Position numbers and translations under genes: made by a program. A stretch of DNA of 64,000 nt from Euclidia mi (lineage: Eukaryota; Arthropoda; Insecta; Lepidoptera; Erebidae): the NCBI GenBank assembly GCA_944739405.2, contig OX123193.2:13380519-13444518 (forward strand), written 5' to 3'. Below the pieces are notes generated by a model. It saw only the letters and a list, made by a program, of their open reading frames with translations. It did no database searches and was not told the DNA's origin. Below, piece by piece: positions 32,409 to 44,400 of this stretch. The stretch's first letter is position 1, and each line of letters begins with the position of its first letter.

Positions 32409-33610
32409 TAGGACTTAGGTTTGCTAGGTTCGTTGTTCACAGTGTATTCGGACGTACCCTCTAAAGTAGCAACGGGATAATTATTGTAGGAATTATTACG
32501 CGCTCGGTTATTAGGTTTGTGACTGTAAGCTAGGTCTGGTGCCAACGTGTCGTTATTATAATACGGTTCGCGGAATTGAGAGTTCAAACATTTCATCCGT
32601 TCGTAGTTTAAACATAACGTCTGCAGTGTTGCTATACTGTCTATTGAAGATATTGACGGAGCTAGCACTAGTGAGTAGCATGGACGTATGTTATGCAATA
32701 GGATGTCTAACTTTTCGCGTTCGGACAATCGCTTTGACGGAGACGGCCTAGCGAACAGCTGATTCATTATCGAGAGATAAATAATTATAGTTTCGGTAGC
32801 ACCTTGAGTACGTCGGCGGATTTCATTTAATAACCGGTAGTCATAATCGTACGGTGTGAAATCGTCTATTAATTTAGTGGTGAGTTCTTCCCATGTAGTG
32901 AAATATTCTTTTAGGCCGCGGTACCAGTGAAGTGCGTTACCGGTGAAAATTTCGGAGGCATATGATAAAATTTTAGTGGAAGGTAGATTACGCGCGGTTT
33001 GGAATTCGGTTACGCGTTGTAGGAACGCTCGGACGCATCCCGTACCGTCGTATTTTAGCTTAGACAGTTCGCTAACTCTCAAATGCTCGCAATGCAATAC
33101 TGGGGCTAACCCTGCCTGCGTCGAGGTAGACGGCGCAGGTTGGGCCTCAGCCACAGCGTCAGCTGAGCGAACACCTGATTGTTCAATGGCGGACAGCTCC
33201 GCCGAGAGCTTGTCGAACCGGCTGCACAATTCGGTAATCCGTTTTGAAAACGCCGTAGGACGTTCCATCCTACGGAGTCTGTGGTATAAGTGGTTGTGCA
33301 GTGCGGTAGACCTCTTAGCTAGGTTCGCGTCGTAAGAGGCAGATAACGAATTTAGTCGCTTGGCCAGCTCAGAGACGGCCTCGCTAGCGCCCTCGAAGTC
33401 CACCGCTATGGCTAGACCCGACTCCAAAATGTCATCATTTGGAATGGCTTCCAGTAATTTAGGGAGCTGCTTCCGCAGACCTAGGACAGAGGTAGCCGGC
33501 TCCTCACCTCTAATCGCGACCTCGTAAGCTAACTCGTTCTTGTTTAGCAGGAAGTATTTTATGGGGTGTGAGCCCATTGTGTATGAAGGAGTACTGCGTA
33601 AGTATAACAC
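32408..33610 (-). CDS. gag: gypsy gag: matrix-like and capsid region
   Basis: A 400-residue frame; the ATG at 33577 (MGSHPIKYFLLNKNELAYEV) is a likelier start than the one at 33610. An N-terminal charged or coiled region (about 75-145) is followed by a linker (150-170, APSTSTQ). The capsid homology region has NALHWYRGL (225-233), TWEEL (239-243) and FTPYDYDYRLLNEIRRRTQG (251-270), the classic retrotransposon Gag pattern. It assembles the virus-like particle. It ends at a TAG just before the zinc knuckles, which lie in another frame. Confidence 0.92.
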   Translation of the reverse strand: MLYLRSTPSYTMGSHPIKYFLLNKNELAYEVAIRGEEPATSVLGLRKQLPKLLEAIPNDDILESGLAIAVDFEGASEAVSELAKRLNSLSASYDANLAKRSTALHNHLYHRLRRMERPTAFSKRITELCSRFDKLSAELSAIEQSGVRSADAVAEAQPAPSTSTQAGLAPVLHCEHLRVSELSKLKYDGTGCVRAFLQRVTEFQTARNLPSTKILSYASEIFTGNALHWYRGLKEYFTTWEELTTKLIDDFTPYDYDYRLLNEIRRRTQGATETIIIYLSIMNQLFARPSPSKRLSEREKLDILLHNIRPCYSLVLAPSISSIDSIATLQTLCLNYERMKCLNSQFREPYYNNDTLAPDLAYSHKPNNRARNNSYNNYPVATLEGTSEYTVNNEPSKPKS

Positions 33611-33869
33611 TACACACTACACTTAGTGCGCAAGCGTTCCGCCCTTACAATTGGCCTACTTTACGATTAGGCGTAAAAGTTCGACCGTTAGGACTAATTA
33701 GAAAGAAAAGATAGATTCAAATTTGCGAACTATTACGTAGTAGGTAGTTACACTAAAAGGTAGGCAATTAGTACAACAATACGTACCGGTTCGCTGTAGC
33801 CGCACCTGCTCGCTTACAATGATGGAGACCTGCTAGATGAGAACTCGAGCACGGAAAGCGAGACAATAA

Positions 33870-33884
33870 CCCACGTAGGCGCCA
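33870..33884 (-). other. Primer-binding site candidate
   Basis: One base inside the 5' LTR the coding strand reads tggcgcctacgtggg, starting with the TGG complementary to a tRNA CCA end. Many insect gypsy elements have tggcgcc here. The tRNA is not identified. Confidence 0.7.
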
Positions 33885-33885
33885 C

Positions 33886-34611
33886 TGTAACGGGTTCTGG
33901 TATTAAAACTCAGAAAAGGTTCTATGCGTTTATTGCAGAGTATTGCCTCACTTCCCTTGCCACGAGTATGACCGACCAACAACACGACACTGGCCTGAAC
34001 ACTAAGGGCTGTAGTCTCCCACGCTGTTCCCTCCGGTAGTGTGTAGGCAGGCTGCTCGAAGGCTGTGCGTAGCGGTACAGGCCCTCGCTGACGTTGGCTC
34101 AGCTGGCAGACGCCGGCGGTGTGAGTACGATGAGCAGGGCAGGCCAGACTCTTCGCCAGAGGTGAAGCCGAAGGCGATGCAGGAAAGTGTAGCGGTCTAG
34201 GAGCGTAGCCGGAGTCTTAACGTGAACCTGGAACCTGAAGGAAAGCAGCATTAGGAGAGCCACAACCAATAGAGTCAGGCAGGCGGCGTCAGCCGGCCTC
34301 AGCTAGCAGGTAGAGAGATGGGCAGTACGCTAACGCAGTAAATGTAGTGCTTACCCGTAGCTGGGACCAGGATACACGTAAATACGACGTAGGGTCAGTA
34401 GGTACGCTTAGTTATAGTAGAAGCGACGTTAGAGTAGCGGTGCCGGCCTCTCTGTCGGCCCCTTTATATACCGGGCCCTCCATCAGGCTGAGAGTCCGTT
34501 TATGACCATATTTGGTCAGGCTTTGCGAGTGCGGACGATGGCTTTCTCTGATTGGCCGAGCGTATGGGCGGTACTGTGACGCAACGCGGTAAGTACCGGA
34601 CATACGTTACA
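33886..34611 (-). repeat. 5' LTR of the gypsy element
   Basis: Same length and, by eye, the same sequence as 28120-28845 except at 33910. TATA box on the coding strand at 34462-34471. Confidence 0.96.
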
Positions 34612-34856
34612 GTATATAGGACTTTGCAAAAATCTTAATAAATAATAAATTTAAAAGTATGTATTTGCGTACCCAACAATTTGGTTGTTTCATTGACTAT
34701 AATGCTCACCGAATATTCATGACAATATTCAGATTTCTGAATATTCTTTCTGAAGGGTGCATAGGGTTCCCACCAAAAACTTAGGGTCCCAAGCCAACCT
34801 CACCTGCAAGTGGTACACCTGCCGATTAACGGACGAGGCTCTGGCAAACAAAATAT

Positions 34857-34990
34857 CCCGATAAGCGGCAATAGGCTCGCCACCTATTACGTGGGATCAA
34901 AACACTGGCGAAAAGTGGGCGTTTAATATGCCTCTGCCTACCCCTTCGGGGAAACAGGCGTGAGTCTATGTATGTATGTATGTATGTATG
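34857..34990 (+). mobile_element. SINE/LINE 3' tail with (TATG)n
   Basis: gcaataggctcgcc, ctattacgtggga and gcctaccccttcgggg followed by caggcgtgagtct, then about six tatg repeats to 34988. It corresponds to the 3' half of the SINE at 26070; the head is missing or too diverged. Possible remnants extend left to about 34750. Confidence 0.8.
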
Positions 34991-37900
34991 AATTTTCTAA
35001 AGATGAGAAAGCACCTAAAAATCGACACTCGTTCGATCACAAATAGTTTCGTTATAGCCTACATATTATATTGGATGATATCCTTGACTAAGAGAATAAT
35101 GCATGCATTTTTACAATATAATTGTGACTCTAATTGCCTCTACTTAAGTCATCTATTAAAAAAGTTAATCTGCTTTCTGTCACTTCAATATACATAGATG
35201 TACGGCAAGCAGCGACAATCGCGCTAAACTATTTCGTGGGGAAGGCATATTATCTCACAAACATATCCGTACCACCAGACAGGCCGTATCTAAACTTATT
35301 TCTCCGTGGAGTATCCACAAAACTTTTAAAAGCATGTTTACCTCGAGCACCCGTGTGTCTTACACACTGATAGTTAGGTATTGTCTCCCACTCGAGCGCT
35401 TGCTCAGTGTACCGTACGTGCGGCCAATTATAAACTTAGTTTGTTCAGAGCGTTTAGCCTTGTTTTTAACAAGATTTATGTGGAGCAACAGAATACTGGC
35501 GAGCCTAACTTCGTGTTAGTAGTTAGTACTCGGTGAACAATTCGCTCAGAAACTGATTGCTTCTAAAAGATTATGTAAGCCATTTTGTAAAGAGAATAAC
35601 AGAGTTGCGGCGCGTTATATTGATGTATGACTTTAAGTTTCATTCACGTAGTAAGGCTTAACTTTAGTTGAAAATGCGACTATATAACTGGTAAAGACTA
35701 TCGTCTCATGACACATATTGTGAATCTTTTACTACTGCTGGTGAAGGACCACGACGAGGCAACGTATTTTATTTTGAGTGGCTGTATACTGTCATTCCGA
35801 TTATACATAATAATAATTACGTACGTAATTTTCCAATATCCTCAGTTTCTTAGAATTGTAGCGTGATGTCGACTTATCCTTAATAATTCGACTGTCAACG
35901 GCAAAAAAAAATCTAAGACTGGTTGGTAATTTCTGATATTTACGCGTAGCCAATTTCCTTTGAATTACTTGCCTGACGGAGATCTGGCTTTTTGTCATTT
36001 ATCTGATCCGTCACCGATAGCCATAAATAAGCAAAAGAACGTTGGATTCGTAGATGATGATGTGGTAACGTAGCATTTATTATCGCAAGTCAAAGCACCA
36101 CATTACATTTTAAAATGAAATATTAAACAATTTTCATCACATACAGCTACACAAACAAAATTCAGTATCAGCACGTGTTTACCAGAGTTTAATCACAAAA
36201 TTCATCCGAGTTTGGTACACAAATGTCGTTTGATACAGGTTTTAATTCCGTGTAAACACAAAATTCACAGAAGTTTGGCCCAGAGCGCCACAACGCGGAA
36301 CTTTCGCTGTGATGTGTGATGGATACTGGTAGGTACTCATGTCGACAGCTACACAATATTGTATATTGAGAGATAGTAAGCCGAGTTTCATTTTAAATTA
36401 TTTAATTTAGATTTCTACAAAACTGTTTGATAAAACTTGTTATCAATACTTATTCTATTTTTGTACGATTTTTATCAATAAATACTGTGATTTTAAGAAG
36501 GATTTATATAGTCTAGTCTCATTGCAATTAAAGTCATTGTTGCTTTAAGTATTGATCATATGAATAATAGAGCTTTTGATTTATTCCTTACACAAAGAAC
36601 GGTGGTTGCACATGCGTATGCACCAACTTGTAGTGTGCAAATGATTCAAGTAAACAGATGTAAGCAACTAACTTATACGCTACAAACAACAAGTTTTACC
36701 ACAACACTGCATTCATAGTGCAGTCAGAATTTTGGTGTAGTTTCTGCGACTTGGCTATTCAGTGACTTGCCTGTTCAGTGAATTTTAGTATTTGCTTGTA
36801 GAATACAGTGGTTTTAAGTGGACTAGTTACTTGAGAACAGACTGAACTCATTACTGACATACTGGTTTCATAAACTAAAGTTGTACATGATTGTTTATTA
36901 CACTCATGAACTTGTTTGCACTTGATATGCGTATATGGTTTTCTTTGAATCAAGTTAGCTGTACTGAAGATGTGCTTCACTTGATAGTTATCAATTATTT
37001 TGGCTTTACCAGGAAGCAGATCTAAGATATTGCATATTGCATGTTTTAAGGAGAAGTGTATCCGCCAAGAAAAATATACGTCTAATATACTGCATGTTGT
37101 AAGGAAGACTGAAAAGTTGTGACCTAGAGACAAGTTTTGATTCAAAGCTTTGTTTTCATTAATAACGATGTAGGAACCATTTCTTTCGTCAACAAATGTT
37201 CACCGTTATGTTCGCCTGTACTTAAAGACAAACAAAATGACTTGGTTCGCCAAAACCAAACGGCGGGCCCATCCCGAAGGTGTTGTGGCAACGCAAGCTA
37301 TCTTTTGTCGTGACTTTGCCGCCGCTGGTCAATGATGACACCGCGGTGGTTTATTGGGTAGGCCCACCATACGTTAGAAAAGAGTTTCACACATCTCCTC
37401 CACCACCTGCAACTCAGTCGATTACTGATTATAGAGCGCAGAGGATTGCAGGAAAAGAGCTTACTTAAACCAAAAAAAATTGCTGTCAATCTCTTTTAGG
37501 AGAATTATTGGCCACTTTTTGTTCATACTATCTAGATAAAAGGATGTCAACTGACGAAAGAAAAGATCGCATTTTGATTTTCATGTTATTTATCTTTCCA
37601 AGAGAGTTGCACTTGTGACAAAGTTCACTGAAATGTAAATTATGTTCTTTGTGAAAACACTTTTATCGTAGAACGGGAAAATATATTTCAACAGGTGCGC
37701 ACGATGCAATACAATGTCTTCTTTAAGTAAAATGATAATAGCACTGTTTTCAATTTAAGATGTTTACAGTAAGAAGCCATACTAAATATTCATTTTAAAG
37801 CAAAGGACGCTTGTTATAATAGTGAACCTGTTGCATAAATTTAGATTGTTGCACGGTACTCGGTTAAAAGAAAAATATAGGTAGCAAAAAATTTTAATAT

Positions 37901-38555
37901 TTTTTGACCTAATAAGCTAAATCATTGAAATTTGATCTGTTTTTTCGTTACAATTTAAGAGCTTTGCGCTTGTCGGTGAAGTATACGCTATACATATAAT
38001 TATGTTAATCTTCGGCCAGTAAACCATTCTTGACCTCCTTATATGACATGACCTTTGCATTTTCCATTACTTAATCTGGCTAGGTGCTCATCATTTCGAA
38101 AGTATTTTATTTACTTTTAATGCAAGTTAATCACGGTGTAACGTATTATAATTTATTTATTTATCTTTAATCAGTTAGCAAATATAGAGGCAAGAACTTA
38201 TTCGCATAAAATAGAACAGATTTTCTCTTACGTTACGTAGCCTCGCTGGCAACATACTAAGCTATAAATCAACAAGACTCATACATACACATCGCGAACG
38301 TTCAGAAACACATTTGTTATTAGCGCACCCTTTGTCTTAAATTCACCCTCACTCCCTTTGTCGCTCTATTCAATTACTCTGCTGGATTTGGTAGAATGAA
38401 AGACAAACTATTTTTCTTCGTCGTGTTGTATTCCCGTTATTGTAATTGTCTATATGTGTTTGACTTACCATAAAAAGTAGCAGACAATAAAGTAACAGCA
38501 CTATTCATAGTAGAGATAAGAAATCAATAATCTGCCTGTATATAAACCATTCATA
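34991..38555. other. 3.5 kb without recognised genes
   Basis: AT-rich DNA. Frames up to 128 residues occur (for example 36759-37145, minus) but have low-complexity or biased composition and no familiar motif. 36160-36290 contains a loosely repeated caaaattca/gtttgg motif. The segment 37280-37470 is GC-richer and has a 62-residue frame that I cannot place. I see nothing I would annotate as functional. Confidence 0.5.
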
Positions 38556-38559
38556 CAAA

Positions 38560-38695
38560 CAATGAACAGAGAAAACTGTTCCTTGGGAACTCTAAGTGCC
38601 CTAAGTATGGATTTCCCGAAATACCCATAGGATCGGCCAGAAACGGTTAAATTAGAATAATGTTTGGGCGTAGCTGCGGGCATCCTCTAGTATAT
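38560..38695 (-). repeat. Dispersed SINE-like repeat, 'gcagctacgcctgc' family (minus)
   Basis: ccttgggaactctaagtgcc, gatttcccgaaatacccata and ggcgtagctgcgggcatcct: the reverse complement of the family at 10750 and 21685. Confidence 0.75.
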
Positions 38696-38848
38696 TTTAA
38701 ATTCAAAGAGTTTTAGGTTTCTTAACAATTAACACTTAATGAACTTTTACTTAACAAAAAACTTTCTGAAGCGGTGGGGTCTCGTCTACAAAGTTAACGC
38801 AACAAGAATTTAAACCATTTTGTAATAGATAAACTGAAGCTTATTTTT

Positions 38849-38910
38849 ACACATACAGATATAAATATAAATTAATATAAATATTAATTTATATTTATAT
38901 CTGTATGTGT
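38849..38910. repeat. Perfect hairpin, 30-bp arms
   Basis: 38849-38878 (acacatacagatataaatat and ten more bases) is the exact complement of 38881-38910, with a loop of 2 bp (aa). A further gaagctt/aagcttc match lies just outside. The longest perfect palindrome in the window. Confidence 0.97.
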
Positions 38911-39463
38911 CGAAAGCTTCTTGCTTTATTGGTAGCAACGCAAAACATACTTACGTTAAAACAAAGAACTTGTATTTTAAAGCTATATTACTACCTATTA
39001 ATCACTGAGAAAAACTGGACAGTGTTGAGTTTAATAATGAACAACCCTCTGACTCTGAAATATACGGTCGGTACACAAATAAAAACATTTTTGTTCAACT
39101 CTCTCTCTGGTCTAATTTAATTTATTTCATGGTCATTTTTTTGTACGGTTAACCTTTTTGATGTATGGTTTCACCATTCACAAAAAGGTATAAATAAAGT
39201 CATATAAATAAATTTGTATAGGGGTGTGCCGACACCTCTTTATACAGGGTGTTAGAGAGACGTCACGACAAAATGATGTAGTAGGTACTATACTCGTATA
39301 CACACAGTACATCGATCTCTGGTTTCTTTGTAGGGCGCCATATCTCAAGTGGTAAAAAGGGTTAGAGGCTCACTTTATAGTCCGTTCGACGGATGGAAGA
39401 ATTACAAAAATATATAATTATGACGGTTTGTAAGTTAAGACTTCTATTTTAGCATTTTTTTTT
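38911..39463. other. AT-rich spacer
   Basis: Short frames only. 39297-39319 is repeated, with one difference, at 39862-39884 (core cagtacatcgatctc). Confidence 0.5.
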
Positions 39464-40207
39464 TTGTTTTCTACGGTGGAAACTCTCCTTATGAGCCATC
39501 TCAACTCGACGCCAACTCAGCCAGAGTGTGATCGACCCGGCTTGGGACTGGCGGAGGAGGTGTGTGGAGGCTCTCCCCAGGTGTTCGGGGCATACCCACG
39601 TAAACCACCGCGGTGTCCCTACGGGTCCCGTGTAATGGCGGGGTCATGCGATTCGCGGATAGCATTCTTTGCCGTGACCCCGCCCGGGACTGGCCCGCCG
39701 TTGGTGTTCGCAGGCCCCGCCTCGTTATGCTACTTGGGAGGCGGCGTGGACACTACGCCGCCTCCTTGCCTTTTGGCGGACGGGGAGCAGCCCCAGCGCT
39801 CGCCGTCCGCAGGCACTAAAACGGCCGCAGAGGATAGAGAGGACGGCAACCTGATGGGACATATACACGCAGTACATCGATCTCATGCAGGATGGCATCT
39901 CCTCTTCCTCTGCGGCTCCACCGCAACGCATCAAATGGTGCGCCCCCATTTGGTCGCGGGAGATAGGGCGCGCGGCAACGCAACACCGTCACGCTTCTCC
40001 TCCCGCAACCTTGCCCGACTGCGAGGGACAGACAGAACTGTCCCCCGCACCCGCACCCATGGACGCATCCTACGCAGGCTTCACCCAAGCCCACGTGGAG
40101 CGTCAACTTCCGGGATCCCTCTTAGCTTCACCGCGGGTGTCCAAGACACGGTTACTGAGCCCCCCCACCACGACAAGGTAGAGACCCCACGGGGGGTTCT
40201 ACTTTAG
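39464..40207 (+). CDS. GC-rich open frame of unknown origin
   Basis: A 247-residue frame in a sharply GC-rich island (about 39490-40200) within AT-rich DNA. The protein is rich in Pro, Arg, Gly and Thr, with no motif I recognise; segments such as CSTATHQMVRPHL do not help. Other frames of the same stretch are also open, as expected from high GC, so coding is unproven. It may be the 5' region or ORF1 of a LINE, which in insects can be GC-rich and proline-rich. A strong stem, ggaggcggcgt with its complement, lies at 39737-39765. No start context or promoter stands out. Confidence 0.3.
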   Translation: MFSTVETLLMSHLNSTPTQPECDRPGLGLAEEVCGGSPQVFGAYPRKPPRCPYGSRVMAGSCDSRIAFFAVTPPGTGPPLVFAGPASLCYLGGGVDTTPPPCLLADGEQPQRSPSAGTKTAAEDREDGNLMGHIHAVHRSHAGWHLLFLCGSTATHQMVRPHLVAGDRARGNATPSRFSSRNLARLRGTDRTVPRTRTHGRILRRLHPSPRGASTSGIPLSFTAGVQDTVTEPPHHDKVETPRGVLL

Positions 40208-40875
40208 CCTGGAATGAAAGTTCCTCTTCTCAGTAAGAGTTAAATCTAAGTAAAAATCCAGCTTGTACTTGTATTTTTATATCAAAGAAATGGTTTTTTT
40301 TCCGTAGGCCGTTTCATCAGAACATCGGACGGCACTGTAACCTTTCCGTCTTAAAAACTTCTTGATATTTTAGGCCCAAAGATTTTTTATCCATAATGAA
40401 TGGCCGGAAAATGTAATTCATTAAATCTCTCAAACGTAGCTCATCATCGATGCATAATACGCACAGGTAATCGTAAATATAAATTTTATTGCCAAATAAA
40501 AAACCCTTTCGCCTTTCGCAGTGCATTAAGCAATTCACAAACGGTACATAAAATAAAATTGCACCGATCGACAATTGAATTATTCTGCAGAAAACTGATC
40601 ACGACTGAGCTGCCTCACCAGATTCAATGAACCGGTCGTAATAAAGTTGTTTGGGCTTTTTTGGCAATGGTGAATCTACAAATAATAAAATCGCGGTTTT
40701 TTAATTCAGCTAGCTACTACTCAAGTGTGTAATTATTTCATAATTATAGTTTGTGATGGTGTCAATTTAACCTATTTTAGAAGTTGAAAATGTTTTGTTG
40801 AAGAATTTCGCAAGTTTGTCGTAGTATTGACTTGTGGCAATAACTTTTTAGACTTACTAGTAAAGTAGTCTAGCT
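40208..40875. other. AT-rich spacer, nothing recognised
   Basis: Short frames only, between the GC-rich island and duplicated block B. Confidence 0.5.
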
Positions 40876-40886
40876 ACTCATTGATT

Positions 40887-43800
40887 GCTCGTGGAGTAGT
40901 GGTTTACTTGGTGAACCCCCTTTTTAACAATTTAAATTATTTATATTTTCTTAACACGGGTTTAATGTCAACACCGGTTATCTCTTTGTATTCATAACTT
41001 AATAATTGAATTCGTTAATTGGATGAGTTGTTTTCATGATAGGTATTAGTTGTTGTTCGCATGCCTAATGGTTAAATATGGCTGAACATGTATAATTGTA
41101 TTTAAGATCATGTACTGTACGCATGTATGCGAAATAAACTATCTTATCTTATCTTGATAGGTACTAAAACCCAACGACAGATAAATTGATTTAATGCTAA
41201 CAAATTAGCAAACAATGTTTAATACATAGTTTACATACTTGTACGTGTATATTAACATACGTTCATAGCAGCCAAAATCATGATCTTCGGCAGTCTGCTA
41301 AAGCAATATATAACCATATCTTTCTTAGGTGATAAACGTCGCGAATACAATTCAAGTCTTGTGCATCAGATAGCAATAAAACAGGAATAAAATCTTGATA
41401 CTAATTCTTTCAGCGATTGCCGTTTTTGCAAGACATTGCTATGTACAATAAACTGTACGTCTGCTAGGATTTTCCTTTGCTAGTAATAAAAGAAATAATA
41501 AAATCAGTCTTTCTCGTAGTCATGTGCTGAACATTCTATGTCCGGGAAGTCCACACAATTTAGGAGAGGCTTATTAGTCCTCTCCCAAATTGCTTTACAA
41601 TATCATTGTGAACCAAAAGAAGGCTTTTGCCTACTTATTAACTTGTAAGCTTATAACACACCAAACAGGTTTTTGCTCTCATCAAAGATGCTCTTGGTTT
41701 AGAGTATTTTCCTTAGTTGTTCTAACAACACGCACGGTATGAAATAGTGTATCAACATTCTGTATTTTAATTATAAACAAGAAAGTCATTCCCAATTTAC
41801 AAAATTGTGTCATTTGGGTTCCTACGCTGCTTCAATAAAATACTAACGAATAAAATCAATTAGAATACATTCATTTAACACCTTTGGCTATGTAAATGTT
41901 TCTTCAAACCAAACAGCTTTACTGAATATTGAATGCGCTGAGTGCCAACGATTTAATGCCAAATAACTGACCGTGGTGAAGGTCATTCTGAAAACAACTT
42001 GCAAAAGAGCTCGAGAAAGGTAATTACACGCCAACTGAACTTCACAAGGTGGATACTCTTTTGAACTTTTTATGTGTACGCCCGTAATGGACATCCAATT
42101 TAAGAGCTTGTAAGTACAGTGCAATATGCATTAACTGACTCGCAACAGCATTTCCCTCGAGGTATCTGTGGTTTTTACAGACACGTGTCGCCAACTAGGA
42201 TTTAAGGCTGACGTGATTATGGAGATCAATATGTTAGATCTCTTTTTTTATGCTGAGATCTGCGGCGGACATAGAGTAATAGTACTATTACTGGCGGCAT
42301 ACGTAATCTTTTATATGCAAATGTTGGCTATTATTGTTCATAACGTTGCTTATGAACTGAACATTTTAATATACTGGTAAGCGACGACACACGTGGCATG
42401 TAAATAACATAGCTGTTATTTACTAAAGGTTTACATCTTGCTCTCATAAGCTGAAAATTGTGAACAAGAATCATAAGAAATTCAACAAGGTTTCACCCAA
42501 ATTGGAATGCGAAGCTATTCCTATTTATTTATTTATATTAAGCACATCAACAGCATAATTTTATTATTTCTTATGATTAATAAAATCTTATCCTGATCTA
42601 GCTATCTCCCAAAATACCATTATACATAACACAGAAGCGCTTAATAAAAGTCAATATATCGTGACATTGTACCGACCTACTTAGTGTTTCATCTTTGCGT
42701 CTTGTTTAATAGGACTGGAATTGGCCAAGTGGAAACACCGAAATTTTCCGTTTACCTAATTGGTTTCTTTTATAAAATTCTCCGGTGCCTTAGACGGATT
42801 TTCCCTAACTATAAACTCTCAAAGTTCAGTAGTTATTTTTTTTCTGCCGAACAAATTGACTCCATGCTGCCTGTTGCTAAGCAGTCAGATTGAGATGCCG
42901 TAATTTTTATTTTGTGGGGAAACGGGAACGGTTTTTTTATTCAACCCTATTAGTTCTGGTTATTTTCCGTTCCACGTTAAACGCTTGAGGAGTTTTACTT
43001 ACCACCCGAGCACTGGCATTTTTTATTTTGGATTTAATGCGCATTCTAGAAACCTGTAAAAATATATTATTAATAATAATTTTCTTAGGTTCACGTCGGT
43101 AACTCAATGCATGTAAATAGAACCAACGATGGTCGATTCCAATTTCACAATTAAATTGAATTACATATCACAGACATTTACATATTTTAACCTCCCGCGC
43201 GCTCAAGCCGTTTGCCCAAACGTGCGAATTGACGATGTAATTTAAGAAAATAATATTTTTTGGGTAAACTTTCCAAAAAGCGAATAATTCGTCATTAAAT
43301 ATATAATAATACGCCATGAATTATACCTTCGGCTGGCTTCGTTACGAGTTTATGACACTAGTTATATATTTTAATAAGTATATAAAACTGACCTGTTCTC
43401 GCAGCGATGTAATACATTTTAATTTTTAAAAATTACATTGTTATAACTTGTAAACTTTATCACAATTTATCGAACATCAACACATAATTACCAAACAAAT
43501 ACTTTATTACGTTAAAAACAATATACAACCTGCAAAGATAACACAGCACATTTTACTTTAGAATCATCAGATCTGAAATCTAGATAATCATTTTATTAAA
43601 ATCTCTTTTTTTAAGCAAGATAAAAATATGAAACCCGAGCGGTATGAAAGGTTCAATGATAACTATTTTAATCTATTAAACATGAATAATACGAAATACA
43701 AATTCAGCTTCACAATTAGCAGGATTTGGCAGAATTCCATCTCACTAGGTCCTAACAGATAAAACTCGTTAACCGTCCTCAGCACTTTGCATTTGTTCTA

Positions 43801-44400
43801 ACGGGGCTAACTAGGGACTAAGTGGAATATTCCAGAACCCATTCTGTATGATCTATTCAGGACTGTAAGGTGCTTCCACTAGATTCATGACATTATCCTT
43901 ATTTATAGCCTCATTTTATAGAAAGTGAACCTCAGTTGTTTAAAACAAACGGATTTAGATCGAAGGATAGATTTTTGTATGATACAAATAACTGTTTTAA
44001 CAAGGTTAAAAGATTCACTTCTTTGGTGTTTATTTTGGAAATACTGGTGTATTAATATTAAATACTCCTACTATTTTTGCTTAGAAGACATTAATAAGAA
44101 GTGATCAATTTGGTCTTTCTTATCAGTAAGCCAACTATGTATTTCGATTCCTCCCTTCTTCCAATAACGTTTCCTATTTAAATGAATGGTCCTAATTAAG
44201 AAGCTCGTGACTTGCAGTTTCTTAACCTTTCAAACTTACTCTTGCTTTTACAAACTTTACGGCACCTACATAATGTTGTTTCTTTTCACATTATATTCAT
44301 TTTCTGGCTCATAGAACCTCTTGTATAAATTGCAGTTAATTAAAACATTCAAAGCTTTTATTTAATTCAGCCCGTTCTATATTTTTTATCCGCGACACTG
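40887..44400 (+). repeat. Duplicated non-coding block, copy B
   Basis: Collinear with copy A (978-6303 without its insert), in the same orientation. It lacks the transposon pair found at 3450-6079 in A, giving the pre-insertion state around 44160. It has about 460 bp extra at 43190-43655. Divergence is visible throughout, with many small indels, so the duplication is not recent. The right edge lies near 44350-44400, where both copies have cccgttctatatt. Confidence 0.85.
43190..43655. mobile_element. piggyBac-like MITE candidate in block B
   Basis: The extra segment relative to copy A begins ttaacctcccgcgcgctcaa and ends cgagcggtatgaaaggttca. The ends are loosely inverted (cct...agg with cgctc/gagcg) and flanked by ttaa and ttca, near the TTAA target of piggyBac-type elements. 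Imperfect ends make this tentative. Confidence 0.4.

Larger units (their letters stand above)
28120..34611 (-). mobile_element. Ty3/gypsy LTR retrotransposon, near-intact
   Basis: A 6492-bp element on the minus strand. The two LTRs are 726 bp each (28120-28845 and 33886-34611), start TG and end CA. By eye they differ at a single base (G28144 versus T33910). The flanking gtat at 28116-28119 and 34612-34615 is the 4-bp target-site duplication. Order in the coding direction: LTR, primer-binding site, gag, zinc knuckles, protease, RT, RNase H, integrase, polypurine tract, LTR. No envelope gene fits between integrase (28992) and the LTR. Integrase after RNase H places it with Ty3/gypsy. The near-identical LTRs imply a recent insertion. 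Frame breaks are described under the genes. Confidence 0.96.

Noticed and set aside
36759..37145. 128-residue minus-strand frame
   Set aside because: No motif, biased composition and no paralogue in the window. Length alone is not enough.
39725..40106. Minus-strand frames opposite the GC-rich frame
   Set aside because: Several frames are open at once in GC-rich DNA; the minus ones have no independent support.
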